Of a stretch of DNA of 64,000 nt, positions 18,973-28,312 are shown one piece after another (position 1 is the first letter of the stretch; each line of letters begins with the position of its first letter). The stretch covers positions 186,001-250,000 of the forward strand of contig NZ_JAPFQN010000006.1 of assembly GCF_026241165.1 (NCBI RefSeq). The letters are read 5' to 3'. The notes under the pieces were generated by a model. It saw nothing but the letters and a program-made list of their open reading frames with translations. It was not told the origin of the DNA and did not search any database. A program made the translations under genes and the position numbers. This DNA is from Mangrovivirga halotolerans (GTDB lineage: Bacteria; Bacteroidota; Bacteroidia; Cytophagales; Cyclobacteriaceae).

Positions 18973-19506
18973 TTACTCAATTGTGTCATTTTTATCTCCC
19001 AAACCAAGTTCTTCCAACACATAGTCTGTATAGTCATGAACAGGGTTTGTATAAATCATAACCAGATCACCTGACTTATCAAAAACGATCTGTAGTCTTT
19101 TATCTTTTGCGACCTTACTAACCGCCTCAAAAACCTGATCCATTACAGGTTTTATTATTTCTTCTTTCTTTAGATAAAAAAGTCCTTCAAAACCAAATAC
19201 CTTTTGCTGGTAATCTTGAATTTCTTTTTCCTTTTCTTTTATCTCTTCTTTTCTTTCTTTAATCATTTCTTCAGTAAGAAGAACTTTTTCTGCTTCGAGA
19301 GCTTCATACATAGATTCTTTCTCAGCAATCATTCCTTTTATTTCCTCTTGCCAACTTCGTGCCAATTCTTGAATTTTTGATTGAGCCTCTTTGTATTCAG
19401 GCATTTGATTCAAGACATAATCTGTATCAACATAGCCAAATTTCTGGCTGAAGCCAGAAAATGAAAGGCCTAGGAAAAGAAGATGTAAAAGAAATATTTT
19501 TCGCAT
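18973..19506 (-). CDS. OmpH/Skp-family periplasmic chaperone (first copy)
   Basis: 177 residues with signal peptide MRKIFLLHLLFLGLSFSGFSQ, the paired strand KFGYVDTDYVLNQMPEYK and a long charged coiled-coil arm (about residues 38-110). It overlaps the bamA stop by one base (TAATG), so translation is coupled. It differs enough from the second copy that this is an old duplication; a bamA-skp-skp order is usual in the phylum. Confidence 0.92.
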   Translation of the reverse strand: MRKIFLLHLLFLGLSFSGFSQKFGYVDTDYVLNQMPEYKEAQSKIQELARSWQEEIKGMIAEKESMYEALEAEKVLLTEEMIKERKEEIKEKEKEIQDYQQKVFGFEGLFYLKKEEIIKPVMDQVFEAVSKVAKDKRLQIVFDKSGDLVMIYTNPVHDYTDYVLEELGLGDKNDTIE

Positions 19507-22193
19507 TATCTTAACTGGTTTCCAATTGTAAAGTGGAACTGAGGCCCACTAATATCAATCTGTCCTGGCAATTGATCAAATCCATATGCCCAGTCAATTC
19601 CAATCAAACCAAATGCCGGCATAAATATTCTCGCACCTACACCAGCTGATCGATATAAATTAAACGGATTAAAGTCCTGATAATTATTCCAGTTATTACC
19701 AGCTTCAGTAAAACCGAGTATATATATAGTTGCTCCCGGATTTGTTGAAATCGGATATCTCAATTCCATTGTATATTTCGAGAATACAACACCACCATAA
19801 ATCTCATCACCAGCTGGTGAAGCACTTCCGCTATAATTTGGAGGAGTTACAGCATTATCCTCGTATCCCCTAAGTGCAATGATTTCCTGCCCTATTTGGA
19901 AATTTGTTCCGGCAAGGCCACTACCACCCATAACATATCTTTCAAAAGGAGATATTCCTTTATCTATATTATATGTTCCAAGGAATCCAAAGTTAGCCTT
20001 TGCGTGAAATACAAGGTCTCCAACTATCGCTGAAAAATAACTTATATCAAGATCCCATTTATGATATTCTATCCATTCATTTACACTTTCCCCCTCTTCT
20101 ATATCTTCAGCATCTTCTGAGAAATCAAAAGATGAATATGGAGGTGTTAAGGCAACAGACAAGCTTATTGAAGATCCAGATCTTGTGTAAATCGGATTAT
20201 CAATGTTACTTCTTGATATTGTTGTATTCAGTGTAAAACTATGGAACTTCCCGTTGTCAACTGAAAGACCTAGATAAGGATAATTATCAAGATCGTAAAT
20301 AGAATAGGCAATTGAATTTGAAACCTGGAAGAAATCATCTGGCCATCTCACTCTTCTACCTAATCCCACAGAAAGAGAAGTAAGTTTTAAGCTACCTGTA
20401 AAACTAGTCGGATCAAAGAAGCTGGCTCCTGACCTTACTACTGTATGACTTAAGTTTACAGAAAAAGCATTTGGCTTTCTTCCACCCAACCACGGCTCCT
20501 GGAAAGAGAAAGAGTAAGACTGGTATTGTCTACCACTAGCCTGAAGCCTTATGCTAAGTCTTTGGCCATCACCACGTGGAACCGGTCTCCATTTACTTAA
20601 ATCAAATAAGTTATTAGCTGAGAAATTATTCAGGGATAGACCTAATGTACCAACAAATCCATAAATACCTCCCCAACCTCCAGATAGCTCTATCTGGTCA
20701 TTTGATTGTTCAGCAAGGACCCAGTGAATATCCACAGTACTTTCTTCAGGATCCGGGAAATATTGTGGTTCTATTTGCTCAGGATCAAAAAATCCCAATT
20801 GTGCAAGTCTTTGATTAGTTTTAATCAGGTTACTTCGGCTAAACTTTTCTCCAGGTCTTGTAGATAACTCTCTTAGAATAACATGATCGTGAGTCTGGTT
20901 ATTTCCTTTTACCAACACCTGGTCTATAGTAGCTATACTACCCTCCATTATCCTCATCTCAATATCGATGGAGTCTCCCTCAACCAATACTTCTACAGGT
21001 TGGATATTGAAAAACAAATATCCATTATCAGTATAAAGAGAGTTAATATCGCGGTTACCTGTAGGATCAAAATTTAATCTCTTACTTAACTTCTCCTTGT
21101 CATAAACATCTCCTTTTTCAATTCCGAGAACTGTTGATAAGGTTTCATCAGTGTAGAGATAATTTCCTGTCCAGATAATTTCTCTGAAATAATATCTGTC
21201 TCCCTCATCTACTGTGATATTCACATTGATATTTCGATTATCATTATAGTAAACAGTATCACTAACGATTTCTGCATCGCGATACCCTTTGCTATTATAA
21301 AAATCAACAACCAGATTCAGGTCATTTTGATATTCTTTTGGAATGAATTTGGATGAATTAAAAAAGTTTAACTTAACATGCTCATTCACATATTCTGTCA
21401 CTTTATCTTTCGTGATAGAACCTTCAGGAGTTAAAACATTAGAAACCTTTTGAGGTTTGAAATTAAATAATCGAGAAAAGATATCTTTGAATATGCTCAC
21501 CCTGGCGTATTCATTTGTTTTCTTCATTTTATTTCTCAGGCGCACATCCGTATAATGCTCATTGCCTTCAAAACTTATTTCATTTATTCTTACTTTAACT
21601 CCCTTATCAATATTAATTCGAAGTTTGGCATAATTACTTAAGGCAGTATCGGCTAATTGAATAATTTCAACATCCGCTCTTGGGAATCCTTTCTCAACAA
21701 AATACTTCTTTATGGTAAGCTGAGTGTTTTTCTTAAGTACATCTGTAACAACACTACCTCTTATGAGTCCCATCTCATCTTGCAGATTTTCCTGGGTGGT
21801 TTTATTCACACCATTAATCTCATAGGTAGAAAGCCTGGGTTGTTCCTTTAATGCCAGCTCAAGATAAACCTTATTTCCCTGAACTTTCGTGATGTTAACT
21901 TCTACATCACCAAGAATTTTTTGTTTCCATAGATTCTTTACAGCATTTGAAATTGCTTCGCCAGGAATTTTAATCTTGTCTCCTACTTTTAATCCAGAAA
22001 GGGATATTAAAGCATTATTATCTAGATACTCTACTCCAGAAACTGTTATTTCAGCTATTTCGTATTCTTTTGGATCTGAATAATTCAGTTCAAATTTTTT
22101 ATTTTCTTTTTTCTGAAATCTGTCCAACCCTATTTGTCCAAAAGCGGTTGATACCAAACCTGCTAAAAAAACAAAAACTATTAATTTTCTCAT
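19506..22193 (-). CDS. bamA: Outer membrane protein assembly factor BamA (Omp85)
   Basis: 895 residues: signal peptide ending near AFGQ, POTRA repeats over roughly residues 45-440 (for example YEIAEITVSGVEYLD, RINEISFEGNEHYTD, ATIDQVLVKGNNQT), then the C-terminal 16-strand barrel with GGWGGIYG and the GLIGIDWAYGF / FTIGNQL end. Inserts beta-barrel proteins into the outer membrane. Overlaps uppS by 4 bases (ATGA) and the skp gene by 1. Confidence 0.96.
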   Translation of the reverse strand: MRKLIVFVFLAGLVSTAFGQIGLDRFQKKENKKFELNYSDPKEYEIAEITVSGVEYLDNNALISLSGLKVGDKIKIPGEAISNAVKNLWKQKILGDVEVNITKVQGNKVYLELALKEQPRLSTYEINGVNKTTQENLQDEMGLIRGSVVTDVLKKNTQLTIKKYFVEKGFPRADVEIIQLADTALSNYAKLRINIDKGVKVRINEISFEGNEHYTDVRLRNKMKKTNEYARVSIFKDIFSRLFNFKPQKVSNVLTPEGSITKDKVTEYVNEHVKLNFFNSSKFIPKEYQNDLNLVVDFYNSKGYRDAEIVSDTVYYNDNRNINVNITVDEGDRYYFREIIWTGNYLYTDETLSTVLGIEKGDVYDKEKLSKRLNFDPTGNRDINSLYTDNGYLFFNIQPVEVLVEGDSIDIEMRIMEGSIATIDQVLVKGNNQTHDHVILRELSTRPGEKFSRSNLIKTNQRLAQLGFFDPEQIEPQYFPDPEESTVDIHWVLAEQSNDQIELSGGWGGIYGFVGTLGLSLNNFSANNLFDLSKWRPVPRGDGQRLSIRLQASGRQYQSYSFSFQEPWLGGRKPNAFSVNLSHTVVRSGASFFDPTSFTGSLKLTSLSVGLGRRVRWPDDFFQVSNSIAYSIYDLDNYPYLGLSVDNGKFHSFTLNTTISRSNIDNPIYTRSGSSISLSVALTPPYSSFDFSEDAEDIEEGESVNEWIEYHKWDLDISYFSAIVGDLVFHAKANFGFLGTYNIDKGISPFERYVMGGSGLAGTNFQIGQEIIALRGYEDNAVTPPNYSGSASPAGDEIYGGVVFSKYTMELRYPISTNPGATIYILGFTEAGNNWNNYQDFNPFNLYRSAGVGARIFMPAFGLIGIDWAYGFDQLPGQIDISGPQFHFTIGNQLR

Positions 22194-22930
22194 GCGTCGC
22201 TTTTCAATTGTTCACTGATTTTCCCAAACCGTCTCTCTCTTTGTTGGTAAGAAAGAATTGCTTTTGCCAACTCTTCCTTATTAAAATCAGGCCATAATGT
22301 CTCAGTAAAGTATAATTCAGTATATGCTGACTGCCATAACAGATAATTACTTATCCTCATCTCGCCACTGGTCCTGATCATCAGCTCAGGATCAGGGAAT
22401 TCGGCAGTCATCAAGTTGTTTTTAATTGTATTTTCATTAATATCTTCGGGCTTTAAGTTTCCTTTTTCAACTTCTGAAGATATTTTTTTCATAGCCTGGG
22501 TTAATTCCCATCTGCCACTATAACTTAAAGCCAATATTAAATTTAAACCGGAGTTCTCGCGGGTCCTTTCTATCGCTTCCAACAACTCCCTTTTGCATTT
22601 TTTAGGTAGTGAATCAGTATCTCCAATTGTATGGAGCCTAACATTATTCTTTGTTAGTGTCTTTAACTCTTTACGAATAGTGCTAACTAACAGTTCCATT
22701 AAACCAGACACTTCATCCTTAGGCCTGCTCCAGTTTTCAGTGGAAAATGCATATAATGTAAGGTACTCAACACCGATTTCAGCACACCCTTCGGTCACAT
22801 CTCTGACTGCATTAACAGCATTTCTATGACCGAATAAACGGACAGCGCCCTTTTTCTTGGCCCATCTGCCATTTCCGTCCATGATCACAGCTATGTGAGA
22901 AGGAATATTAGACTTATCGATATGCTCCAT
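22190..22930 (-). CDS. uppS: Isoprenyl transferase (undecaprenyl diphosphate synthase)
   Basis: Makes the C55 lipid carrier for peptidoglycan and O-antigen. Motif AVIMDGNGRWAKKKG holds the catalytic Asp; further conserved stretches are LTLYAFSTENWSRP, DLMIRTSGE-type (ELMIRTSGEMRISNYLLWQ) and the C-terminal ERRFGKI. The start is set at the ATG at 22930; the frame reaches a TTG at 22951, but that overlaps a promoter -7 element. 246 residues is normal. Confidence 0.95.
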   Translation of the reverse strand: MEHIDKSNIPSHIAVIMDGNGRWAKKKGAVRLFGHRNAVNAVRDVTEGCAEIGVEYLTLYAFSTENWSRPKDEVSGLMELLVSTIRKELKTLTKNNVRLHTIGDTDSLPKKCKRELLEAIERTRENSGLNLILALSYSGRWELTQAMKKISSEVEKGNLKPEDINENTIKNNLMTAEFPDPELMIRTSGEMRISNYLLWQSAYTELYFTETLWPDFNKEELAKAILSYQQRERRFGKISEQLKSDA

Positions 22931-22948
22931 TAATTGTTCCACAACCCG

Positions 22949-22956
22949 CAAAAATA
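22949..22956 (-). promoter_or_regulatory. Candidate -7 promoter element of the uppS-bamA-skp operon
   Basis: On the minus strand this reads TATTTTTG, an exact TAnnTTTG match, 18 bases upstream of the uppS ATG. It would drive uppS-bamA-skp-skp apart from the PorG-like genes. No good -33 element was found. Confidence 0.45.
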
Positions 22957-23034
22957 TAGCGCAATCTACAAAAAAGCTATGGTTAAGCTAAATAAGATGA
23001 AGTTAATCTTTGTTAAGTTAAAATTTAACGATTT

Positions 23035-23790
23035 TTAGTTCGGGTCGACAGGACAAGGAATTTTAATTATGACATAATTGAGCGTGAAATGGAGGTTATA
23101 ATACCAGTCATTATCATATTTATTGCCATATTGATAACTATATCCGGCGGCACCTTTGTTGAGCCCGGCATTTGTATCCGGAACTTCAGAAACACCATCT
23201 ATATAATCAAAGAAAGTCTTCCTGAAACCCAACTCAACACCCAAATGCCAATGACGATTTAGTTTCCATTTCATTCCGGCGCCAAAAGGGATCACAGGTT
23301 GAATATTGCTATAAGAATAAGGACCGGGATCATCACCAAATAGCCAAAAGCCTCCAACACCAGCAAAAATATACGGACTGGTTTTATAGGGTGATTTTAT
23401 TTGTCTGTAATCGAGAAAATGAAACTCTCCTACAGCCATCAATTCTAATATTGAAACATTGAATGAAGTGCTCCTTATATCACTAAAGTTATCTGCAGGC
23501 CTTGAGTCGTCACCAGCCAAATTATTATAGGTTAGCTGTGCTCTCCAACCCATAAACTCATTCATATTTTGTCGATAAAACACTCCTAGGGAAGGCCTTA
23601 AATAAAGAGGGTTTACAGTTTTAACAACCTCTCCGATATAAGCAGCCCCACCAGCAGCCACACCAACTTCCTTATAAGTAGGTAATTCCTGGGACTTAAG
23701 GTTAACTTCAGTAAAAAAAATCACCAAAAAAAATGGGAGTATTTTTCCCAGCTTACTCCCTAATATCTCTGTTAATTTATTTCTATTCAC
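23035..23790 (-). CDS. PorG-like outer-membrane protein (DUF6089)
   Basis: 251 residues starting at GTG, 1 base after the stop of the longer paralogue, so translation is coupled. Signal peptide, then an outer-membrane beta-barrel: VGVAAGGAAYIGEV, YIFAGVGGFWLFG, HLGVELGFRKTFFDYIDGVS, and a C-terminal strand (LHFTLNYVIIKI). DUF6089 includes PorG, the outer-membrane partner of the T9SS PorK/N ring. In Porphyromonas gingivalis porG also lies beside uppS and bamA, and the same neighbourhood is seen here. Which of the two paralogues is PorG proper is uncertain. Confidence 0.78.
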   Translation of the reverse strand: MNRNKLTEILGSKLGKILPFFLVIFFTEVNLKSQELPTYKEVGVAAGGAAYIGEVVKTVNPLYLRPSLGVFYRQNMNEFMGWRAQLTYNNLAGDDSRPADNFSDIRSTSFNVSILELMAVGEFHFLDYRQIKSPYKTSPYIFAGVGGFWLFGDDPGPYSYSNIQPVIPFGAGMKWKLNRHWHLGVELGFRKTFFDYIDGVSEVPDTNAGLNKGAAGYSYQYGNKYDNDWYYNLHFTLNYVIIKIPCPVDPN

Positions 23791-23791
23791 T

Positions 23792-24853
23792 TTATCTGAA
23801 TTTTGATCTTTTAATCCTACCAGACCCTAAAATATACGACAACTTAACTCTGGTTACAATAAATAAATCATTATCATTCTGATTCCCTCTCATATTAGCA
23901 AAATCTCCTTCACCTCCGCGGCTACCAAATCCTGAATAAACCTCATATCCTCCAACAGTCTCCTTATTTGAATCTGTCATTAGAGAATTAAATGGCCTGA
24001 CATCCCCTTGAGAAGAAAATTCTTCTCCAGATCTGTAGGACATAGCTCTTGCTAAATTAGAGTTTAGTTCATTCAGATCTACATAATAACCACTTACATC
24101 ATCAATATAATCGGTAAACAATAGGTTGTATTCAAACTCAACTGCTAAATTCAACGAATTATTTAGCTTGAAGGTAGTACCTATACCGAAAGGAACCGAA
24201 ATAATAGTTTTACTGTAGGGATCAACGTTATAGGCATCGCTATATTGTCCTTCTGTACCTAAAGGTTCAAGATCCACCCATTCTCCTGCTTCCGGAAGTG
24301 TATTTCCCCAGGAATCTTGCTGACCTACTTTGCCCTGAGGGTTATGGAAAACAGCTGATACCCCGGCGAATATGTATGGATTCCAGTCATTTCTGGTAAT
24401 ATAGGTGCCATTATTACTATATAAAAACAGTTCAGCACGCGCACCAACCTGATAGATCCTATTTCTGAAGCTTAGGTTTCTAACATAACGATACTGCGCA
24501 TCAACATCATTTGGATCTGCAGATTCGAAATCATCTCCACGTAAGGTGCCATAAGTAAAAAAACCAGACGCCTGAAATCTTTGCCCCAGTCTTCTGGTTA
24601 CTGCTAATGTAAAGGCAGGCCTGGTAAATTTAAGATCAGTACTAAAAGAACTTGATGTTGGAGTGATATCTCCAAAATAGTTCATAGCACCAATACCTAT
24701 ATCAATCGTAGTATATTGAAATCTACGATCAAATTTCTTTTTAAATCCCCTGAAGTTTGATACTGTTTGGCGACCGCGACGGCCCTGAGCATATGAATCT
24801 GCGACAGATAGAGATAAAAACAGAACTATCAATGAAAATATTAACGATCGCAT
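23792..24853 (-). CDS. PorG-like outer-membrane protein (DUF6089), longer paralogue
   Basis: 353 residues with signal peptide (ending SYAQG), a basic stretch (GRRGRQ), then the barrel: TTIDIGIGAMNYFGDITP, YIFAGVSAVFHNPQG, LAVEFEYNLLFTDYIDDVSG and a final VKLSYILG. It shares the PYIFAGV and FTDYIDDVSG-type motifs with its neighbour, so the two are tandem paralogues. Extra length is in Ser/Gly/Asp-rich loops. First gene of the PorG pair, 40 bases after nadK. Confidence 0.75.
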   Translation of the reverse strand: MRSLIFSLIVLFLSLSVADSYAQGRRGRQTVSNFRGFKKKFDRRFQYTTIDIGIGAMNYFGDITPTSSSFSTDLKFTRPAFTLAVTRRLGQRFQASGFFTYGTLRGDDFESADPNDVDAQYRYVRNLSFRNRIYQVGARAELFLYSNNGTYITRNDWNPYIFAGVSAVFHNPQGKVGQQDSWGNTLPEAGEWVDLEPLGTEGQYSDAYNVDPYSKTIISVPFGIGTTFKLNNSLNLAVEFEYNLLFTDYIDDVSGYYVDLNELNSNLARAMSYRSGEEFSSQGDVRPFNSLMTDSNKETVGGYEVYSGFGSRGGEGDFANMRGNQNDNDLFIVTRVKLSYILGSGRIKRSKFR

Positions 24854-24893
24854 ATATTATTTGATATCTTATCAGAAAGTTAATTGATTTATG

Positions 24894-25772
24894 TTAATTT
24901 CTTAAATCGAGTCCCCAATTTAATTTTTGCCTCAATGTATTTAAAAAATTAATTCCTTCCAATTTTATTAGGTTACAATGAAAACTTTCTCGACGAACTG
25001 CCATTTCAATACTATCATCTACTGTAAATGATCTTGAATCGAGAGACACCAGAAAGTTTTTTGCCCGCCCTTCTATTTCAAAAGAAATAACGCTGTTATC
25101 ACTGACTACCAATGGTCTTACATTCAAATTATGTGGACTAATTGGTGTTATTATGAAGTTTTTAGACTCAGGCATTACAACCGGGCCACCACAGCTTAAT
25201 GAATAGCCGGTGGAACCTGTCGGAGTTGCAACGATAAGTCCATCAGACCAATAGGAATTTAAATATTCTCCATCAATATAGGTATGCACTACAATCATTG
25301 AAGAAGTATCCTTTTTGGTTATAGCAATCTCATTTAAAGCAAATCGCTGATCACCAAAAATTTCACTTTCAGACTCCATATGAAGCAAACTCCTGTTCTC
25401 TATACTGTATTGACTGCTAAGAAGCATATCAATTGCATCCTCAATGTTTTCCTTGGGAATTGATGCAAGAAAACCCAGCCTGCCTGTATTAATTCCAAGT
25501 ATTGGAGTCATCAGACTACCAATATGAGTCACTGTTTCAAGGAGAGTCCCATCTCCCCCCATGCTTATCATGAACTTTGTACTCCTTAGATCATCGCGGC
25601 CTTCATAAACTTTAGTTCCCTCCAATGCATTATCAGAGATATCAGTTAAATAACTTCCAAAGTTTTTGGAAACCAAAATATGTATGCCATGTTTTTTTAG
25701 GAGAGAGGTAACTTGTGTGAAATATTTAAGGATTTCGGAATCGCCCGTACGTCCATTTATAGCTATTTGCAT
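24894..25772 (-). CDS. nadK: NAD kinase
   Basis: Phosphorylates NAD to NADP. 292 residues with the GGDGTLLE motif, ILGINTGRLGFLA, the NE motif (FALNEIAI) and GSTGYSLSCGGPVV. No fusion or deletion. It sits 3 bases after the CBS-domain gene. The nadK-DUF6089-uppS-bamA order is common in Bacteroidota, from memory. Confidence 0.95.
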   Translation of the reverse strand: MQIAINGRTGDSEILKYFTQVTSLLKKHGIHILVSKNFGSYLTDISDNALEGTKVYEGRDDLRSTKFMISMGGDGTLLETVTHIGSLMTPILGINTGRLGFLASIPKENIEDAIDMLLSSQYSIENRSLLHMESESEIFGDQRFALNEIAITKKDTSSMIVVHTYIDGEYLNSYWSDGLIVATPTGSTGYSLSCGGPVVMPESKNFIITPISPHNLNVRPLVVSDNSVISFEIEGRAKNFLVSLDSRSFTVDDSIEMAVRRESFHCNLIKLEGINFLNTLRQKLNWGLDLRN

Positions 25773-25775
25773 AAA

Positions 25776-26441
25776 TCAAATATCAAGATACTTGAAGAGA
25801 ATATCCAGTCTTTCCTGGTTTACGTCATTCCCCAGACTCTCCTCAAATGTTGCTATTATTTTATAATTAAACCGTTCCAAAGTTGCGGCAGTTCTGGTAA
25901 CGTCAATCGTATTAAGTTTTAAAGTTAACTTGATTTTTTCAGGATCGAGAAGATCACTTTGTATACTACTTGACAATATTTTAACATCATCTGCTTCAAT
26001 CAGCCTTGCTAATTCAGCCATTGAATAATCGATCTTTTTCATCGATAACACTAAAATACCGCCCTGACTTTGTACAGCAGCAGATTGAGCAAATGCAATC
26101 AAGGCATCCTGAATAGTGATCACTCCAATATATTTGTCTCCTTTATCAAGTACAGCTACAACCTGGGAATCATTATCGGTGGAGACCTTCATAACATCGT
26201 AAAGATGCTTGTCTTCATATACAAAACAACTTTGTCCTGAAAGCAAAAAATCGCCAACTTTTGAAGAAAGCTCGTTTGAAGTAAAAATTATATCTTCAGA
26301 TATTAATCCTTTGAAACTATCCTCATGGATAACTGGAAGCTCTTTGACCCGCAATTCCTCCATCCAGGTGATCGCTTTGGCAGAATCATCTGTCAATTTT
26401 AAAGGAGGAATCATGTGATTGATCAATTCGTGAGCGATCAT
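25776..26441 (-). CDS. CBS-domain protein
   Basis: 221 residues: two CBS motifs in the N-terminal ~130 (a first one with PVIHEDSFKGLISEDII and a second with DSQVVAVLDKGDKYIGVITIQDAL), followed by an ACT-like region (GILVLSMKKIDYSMAELARLIEADDVKIL) that ends in a two-strand repeat. CBS pairs bind adenine nucleotides. Its place next to nadK, overlapping the hydrolase by 4 bases (ATGA), suggests a nucleotide-sensing role, but nothing direct shows this. Confidence 0.82.
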   Translation of the reverse strand: MIAHELINHMIPPLKLTDDSAKAITWMEELRVKELPVIHEDSFKGLISEDIIFTSNELSSKVGDFLLSGQSCFVYEDKHLYDVMKVSTDNDSQVVAVLDKGDKYIGVITIQDALIAFAQSAAVQSQGGILVLSMKKIDYSMAELARLIEADDVKILSSSIQSDLLDPEKIKLTLKLNTIDVTRTAATLERFNYKIIATFEESLGNDVNQERLDILFKYLDI

Positions 26442-27205
26442 ACAGTTACGTTTTCCAAAAATTCTTCAAGTATTTCATTAAATGTATCAGGGTGTTCCAT
26501 CATTGGAGCATGACAACATTTATCGATAAATCTCAGTGTGCTATTTGGTATAAGCCTATTAAATTCATGTGCCACCATTGGTGGAGTAATAGTATCATTC
26601 AGTCCCCAAATTAACAATGTGGGTGCTTTAATGTTTACTATATCTTTGGCCATATTATTTCTTTGCGCACTTTTGGCGATAGCTACGATTCTCATACACT
26701 TAGGGATAGAATTCGTAGTCTCAAACACCTCATCGATATATTCATCAGTAATTACTTCAGGATCATAAAAGGTGTATTCTACCCTTTCTTTTATATATTC
26801 ATAATTTCCCCTTTTCGGAAATGATCCTCCCATACTATTTTCAAAAAGCCCTGAAGACCCTGTAAGAATAAGTCTGTTAACCTTGTCAGGATGTTTTAAT
26901 GTATAGATCAAGGCAATATGACCCCCAAGAGAATTCCCCATTACAGTCATATCAGTTATCCCCATTTCATCTACAAATCCTTCCACATAGGCATTCAACC
27001 CTTCCAATCCAGCCTGTCTTAATGGCATTTCATAGATAGGTAACAGAGGAATTAAAATTCTGTAGCGATCAGAAAAGTGATTTACAACGCTATCCCAGTT
27101 GCTTAGTGCACCAAAAAGTCCATGCAAAAGAATTAAAGTTTCTCCTTGCCCTTCATCGATATAGCTGTAATCCTTAATTGTTTTTATATCTACAGTTTTA
27201 CTCAT
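26438..27205 (-). CDS. Alpha/beta hydrolase
   Basis: 255 residues. Oxyanion region LLHGLFGALSNW, nucleophile elbow GNSLGG (Ser92), acid LIWGLNDTITPP (Asp) and base CCHAPMMEHP (His) complete the triad. Similar to small esterases and C-C hydrolases; the substrate is unknown. Starts 53 bases downstream of cvpA's stop and is translationally coupled to the CBS-domain gene. Confidence 0.88.
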   Translation of the reverse strand: MSKTVDIKTIKDYSYIDEGQGETLILLHGLFGALSNWDSVVNHFSDRYRILIPLLPIYEMPLRQAGLEGLNAYVEGFVDEMGITDMTVMGNSLGGHIALIYTLKHPDKVNRLILTGSSGLFENSMGGSFPKRGNYEYIKERVEYTFYDPEVITDEYIDEVFETTNSIPKCMRIVAIAKSAQRNNMAKDIVNIKAPTLLIWGLNDTITPPMVAHEFNRLIPNSTLRFIDKCCHAPMMEHPDTFNEILEEFLENVTV

Positions 27206-27258
27206 CTGTGTTTCTTTCTAAATAAATATAATTAAAAAACCTTTAAAATGTAGTTTTG

Positions 27259-27792
27259 TTACGCCTCTTCTTCGCCGAACATGTCCTTTATATCATAGAA
27301 CATTTCATTAATAGACGGAATTATTTTACTAAGTAGAATTCCTATCTGAGGGGCAATCGGCTCAACCATCGGCATCATTAGCGAACCCTCAATAAAACTC
27401 AATGGTAATTCTACATCAAGTATTGAAATAATCCATAAGATTATGCTTATTCCAAGAGCCCACTTAAATGCACCAAAAATTGCACCGGCTAATTGATCAA
27501 CGTTACCCAAAATTGTCTTGTCAAGTATGGATTTAAATAACCTGACAAGGCCATTGACCAAAAATATCACCCCAACAAAAATGACTATGAAAGCAAGCAG
27601 GGGAATTAAAGGACCCAAACTTTCAAAATAAGTTGAAAGTAATCCAATGCTAACATGCAGTAGCTTAAAACCTAAAATTATTGCCAGAATAAATGCTACC
27701 AGACCGGCAAACTCCAATAAAAATCCTTTTTTATATCCACTGTAAGCACCAATACCCAGCAGAATAATAATAACAATATCAATTATTGCCAC
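27259..27792 (-). CDS. cvpA: CvpA-family membrane protein
   Basis: 177 residues with four hydrophobic segments and the family opening IDIVIIILLGIGAYSGYKKGFLLE, plus LVNGLVRLFKSILDKT. CvpA-family proteins are inner-membrane proteins linked to envelope integrity and, in E. coli, colicin V production. Starts 10 bases after yqeY stops, so they are likely one transcript. Confidence 0.87.
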   Translation of the reverse strand: MAIIDIVIIILLGIGAYSGYKKGFLLEFAGLVAFILAIILGFKLLHVSIGLLSTYFESLGPLIPLLAFIVIFVGVIFLVNGLVRLFKSILDKTILGNVDQLAGAIFGAFKWALGISIILWIISILDVELPLSFIEGSLMMPMVEPIAPQIGILLSKIIPSINEMFYDIKDMFGEEEA

Positions 27793-27802
27793 TCTGTAAT
27801 TA

Positions 27803-28255
27803 TTATTTGTTTAAAAGTTGTTTCACTTTATCAGCAATTACTTTACCATCAGCCTTGCCTGCCAGTTTTTTAGTTGCAGCTCCCATAACCTTACCCATAT
27901 CCTGAGGGCCTGAAGCACCAACTTCTTTAATAATATTTTCGAGTTCAACCTCGATTTCCTCCTCACTCATTTGCTTAGGCAGGAACTGTTCTATTACTTC
28001 CAATTCCCTCTTCTCTTTATCAGCAAGATCCTGTCGGTTTTGTTGCTCAAAAAGCTCTATCGATTCTTTTCTTTGTTTTGCTGCTTTAGTTAAAAGTTTG
28101 ATCTCTTCGCTCTCTCCAACTGCACCTTTTCCTCCTTTTTCAGTCTCCGCCAGTAGAATTAATGACTTGATAGCTCTCAAAGCTCTCAATTCATCCTGGT
28201 TTTTGGCTTTCATCGCAGCTTTTATTCCTTCTTCTACCTGTTGTTTAAGACTCAT
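27803..28255 (-). CDS. YqeY/GatB-tail domain protein
   Basis: 150 residues, helical, with the YqeY signature (LRAIKSLILLAE, EQFLPKQMSEEEI, GPQDMGKVMGAATKKLAGKADG). The domain is the tRNA-binding tail of GatB-type amidotransferases; stand-alone copies are widespread and their role is unclear. Divergent from pdxJ across 57 bases. Confidence 0.92.
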   Translation of the reverse strand: MSLKQQVEEGIKAAMKAKNQDELRALRAIKSLILLAETEKGGKGAVGESEEIKLLTKAAKQRKESIELFEQQNRQDLADKEKRELEVIEQFLPKQMSEEEIEVELENIIKEVGASGPQDMGKVMGAATKKLAGKADGKVIADKVKQLLNK

Positions 28256-28268
28256 ATCTGTATCTTTG
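28241..28268 (+). promoter_or_regulatory. Candidate promoter of pdxJ
   Basis: TTG at 28241-28243, a 17-base spacer, then TATCTTTG at 28261-28268 agree with the Bacteroidota consensus TTG-N17-23-TAnnTTTG. The -33 half lies inside the start of the divergent yqeY gene. The start codon of pdxJ is 44 bases downstream. Confidence 0.6.
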
Positions 28269-28312
28269 AAATAAAGTTAGTTTGTCGCAAGATATACATT
28301 TTGAAATAAATT

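Noticed and set aside
18951-19037. 5' extension of the second Skp-like gene
   Set aside because: It runs inside the preceding gene; the double ATG before the signal peptide is the natural start.
22931-22951. Upstream TTG start of uppS
   Set aside because: It overlaps a TATTTTTG promoter element and adds residues not seen in the family.
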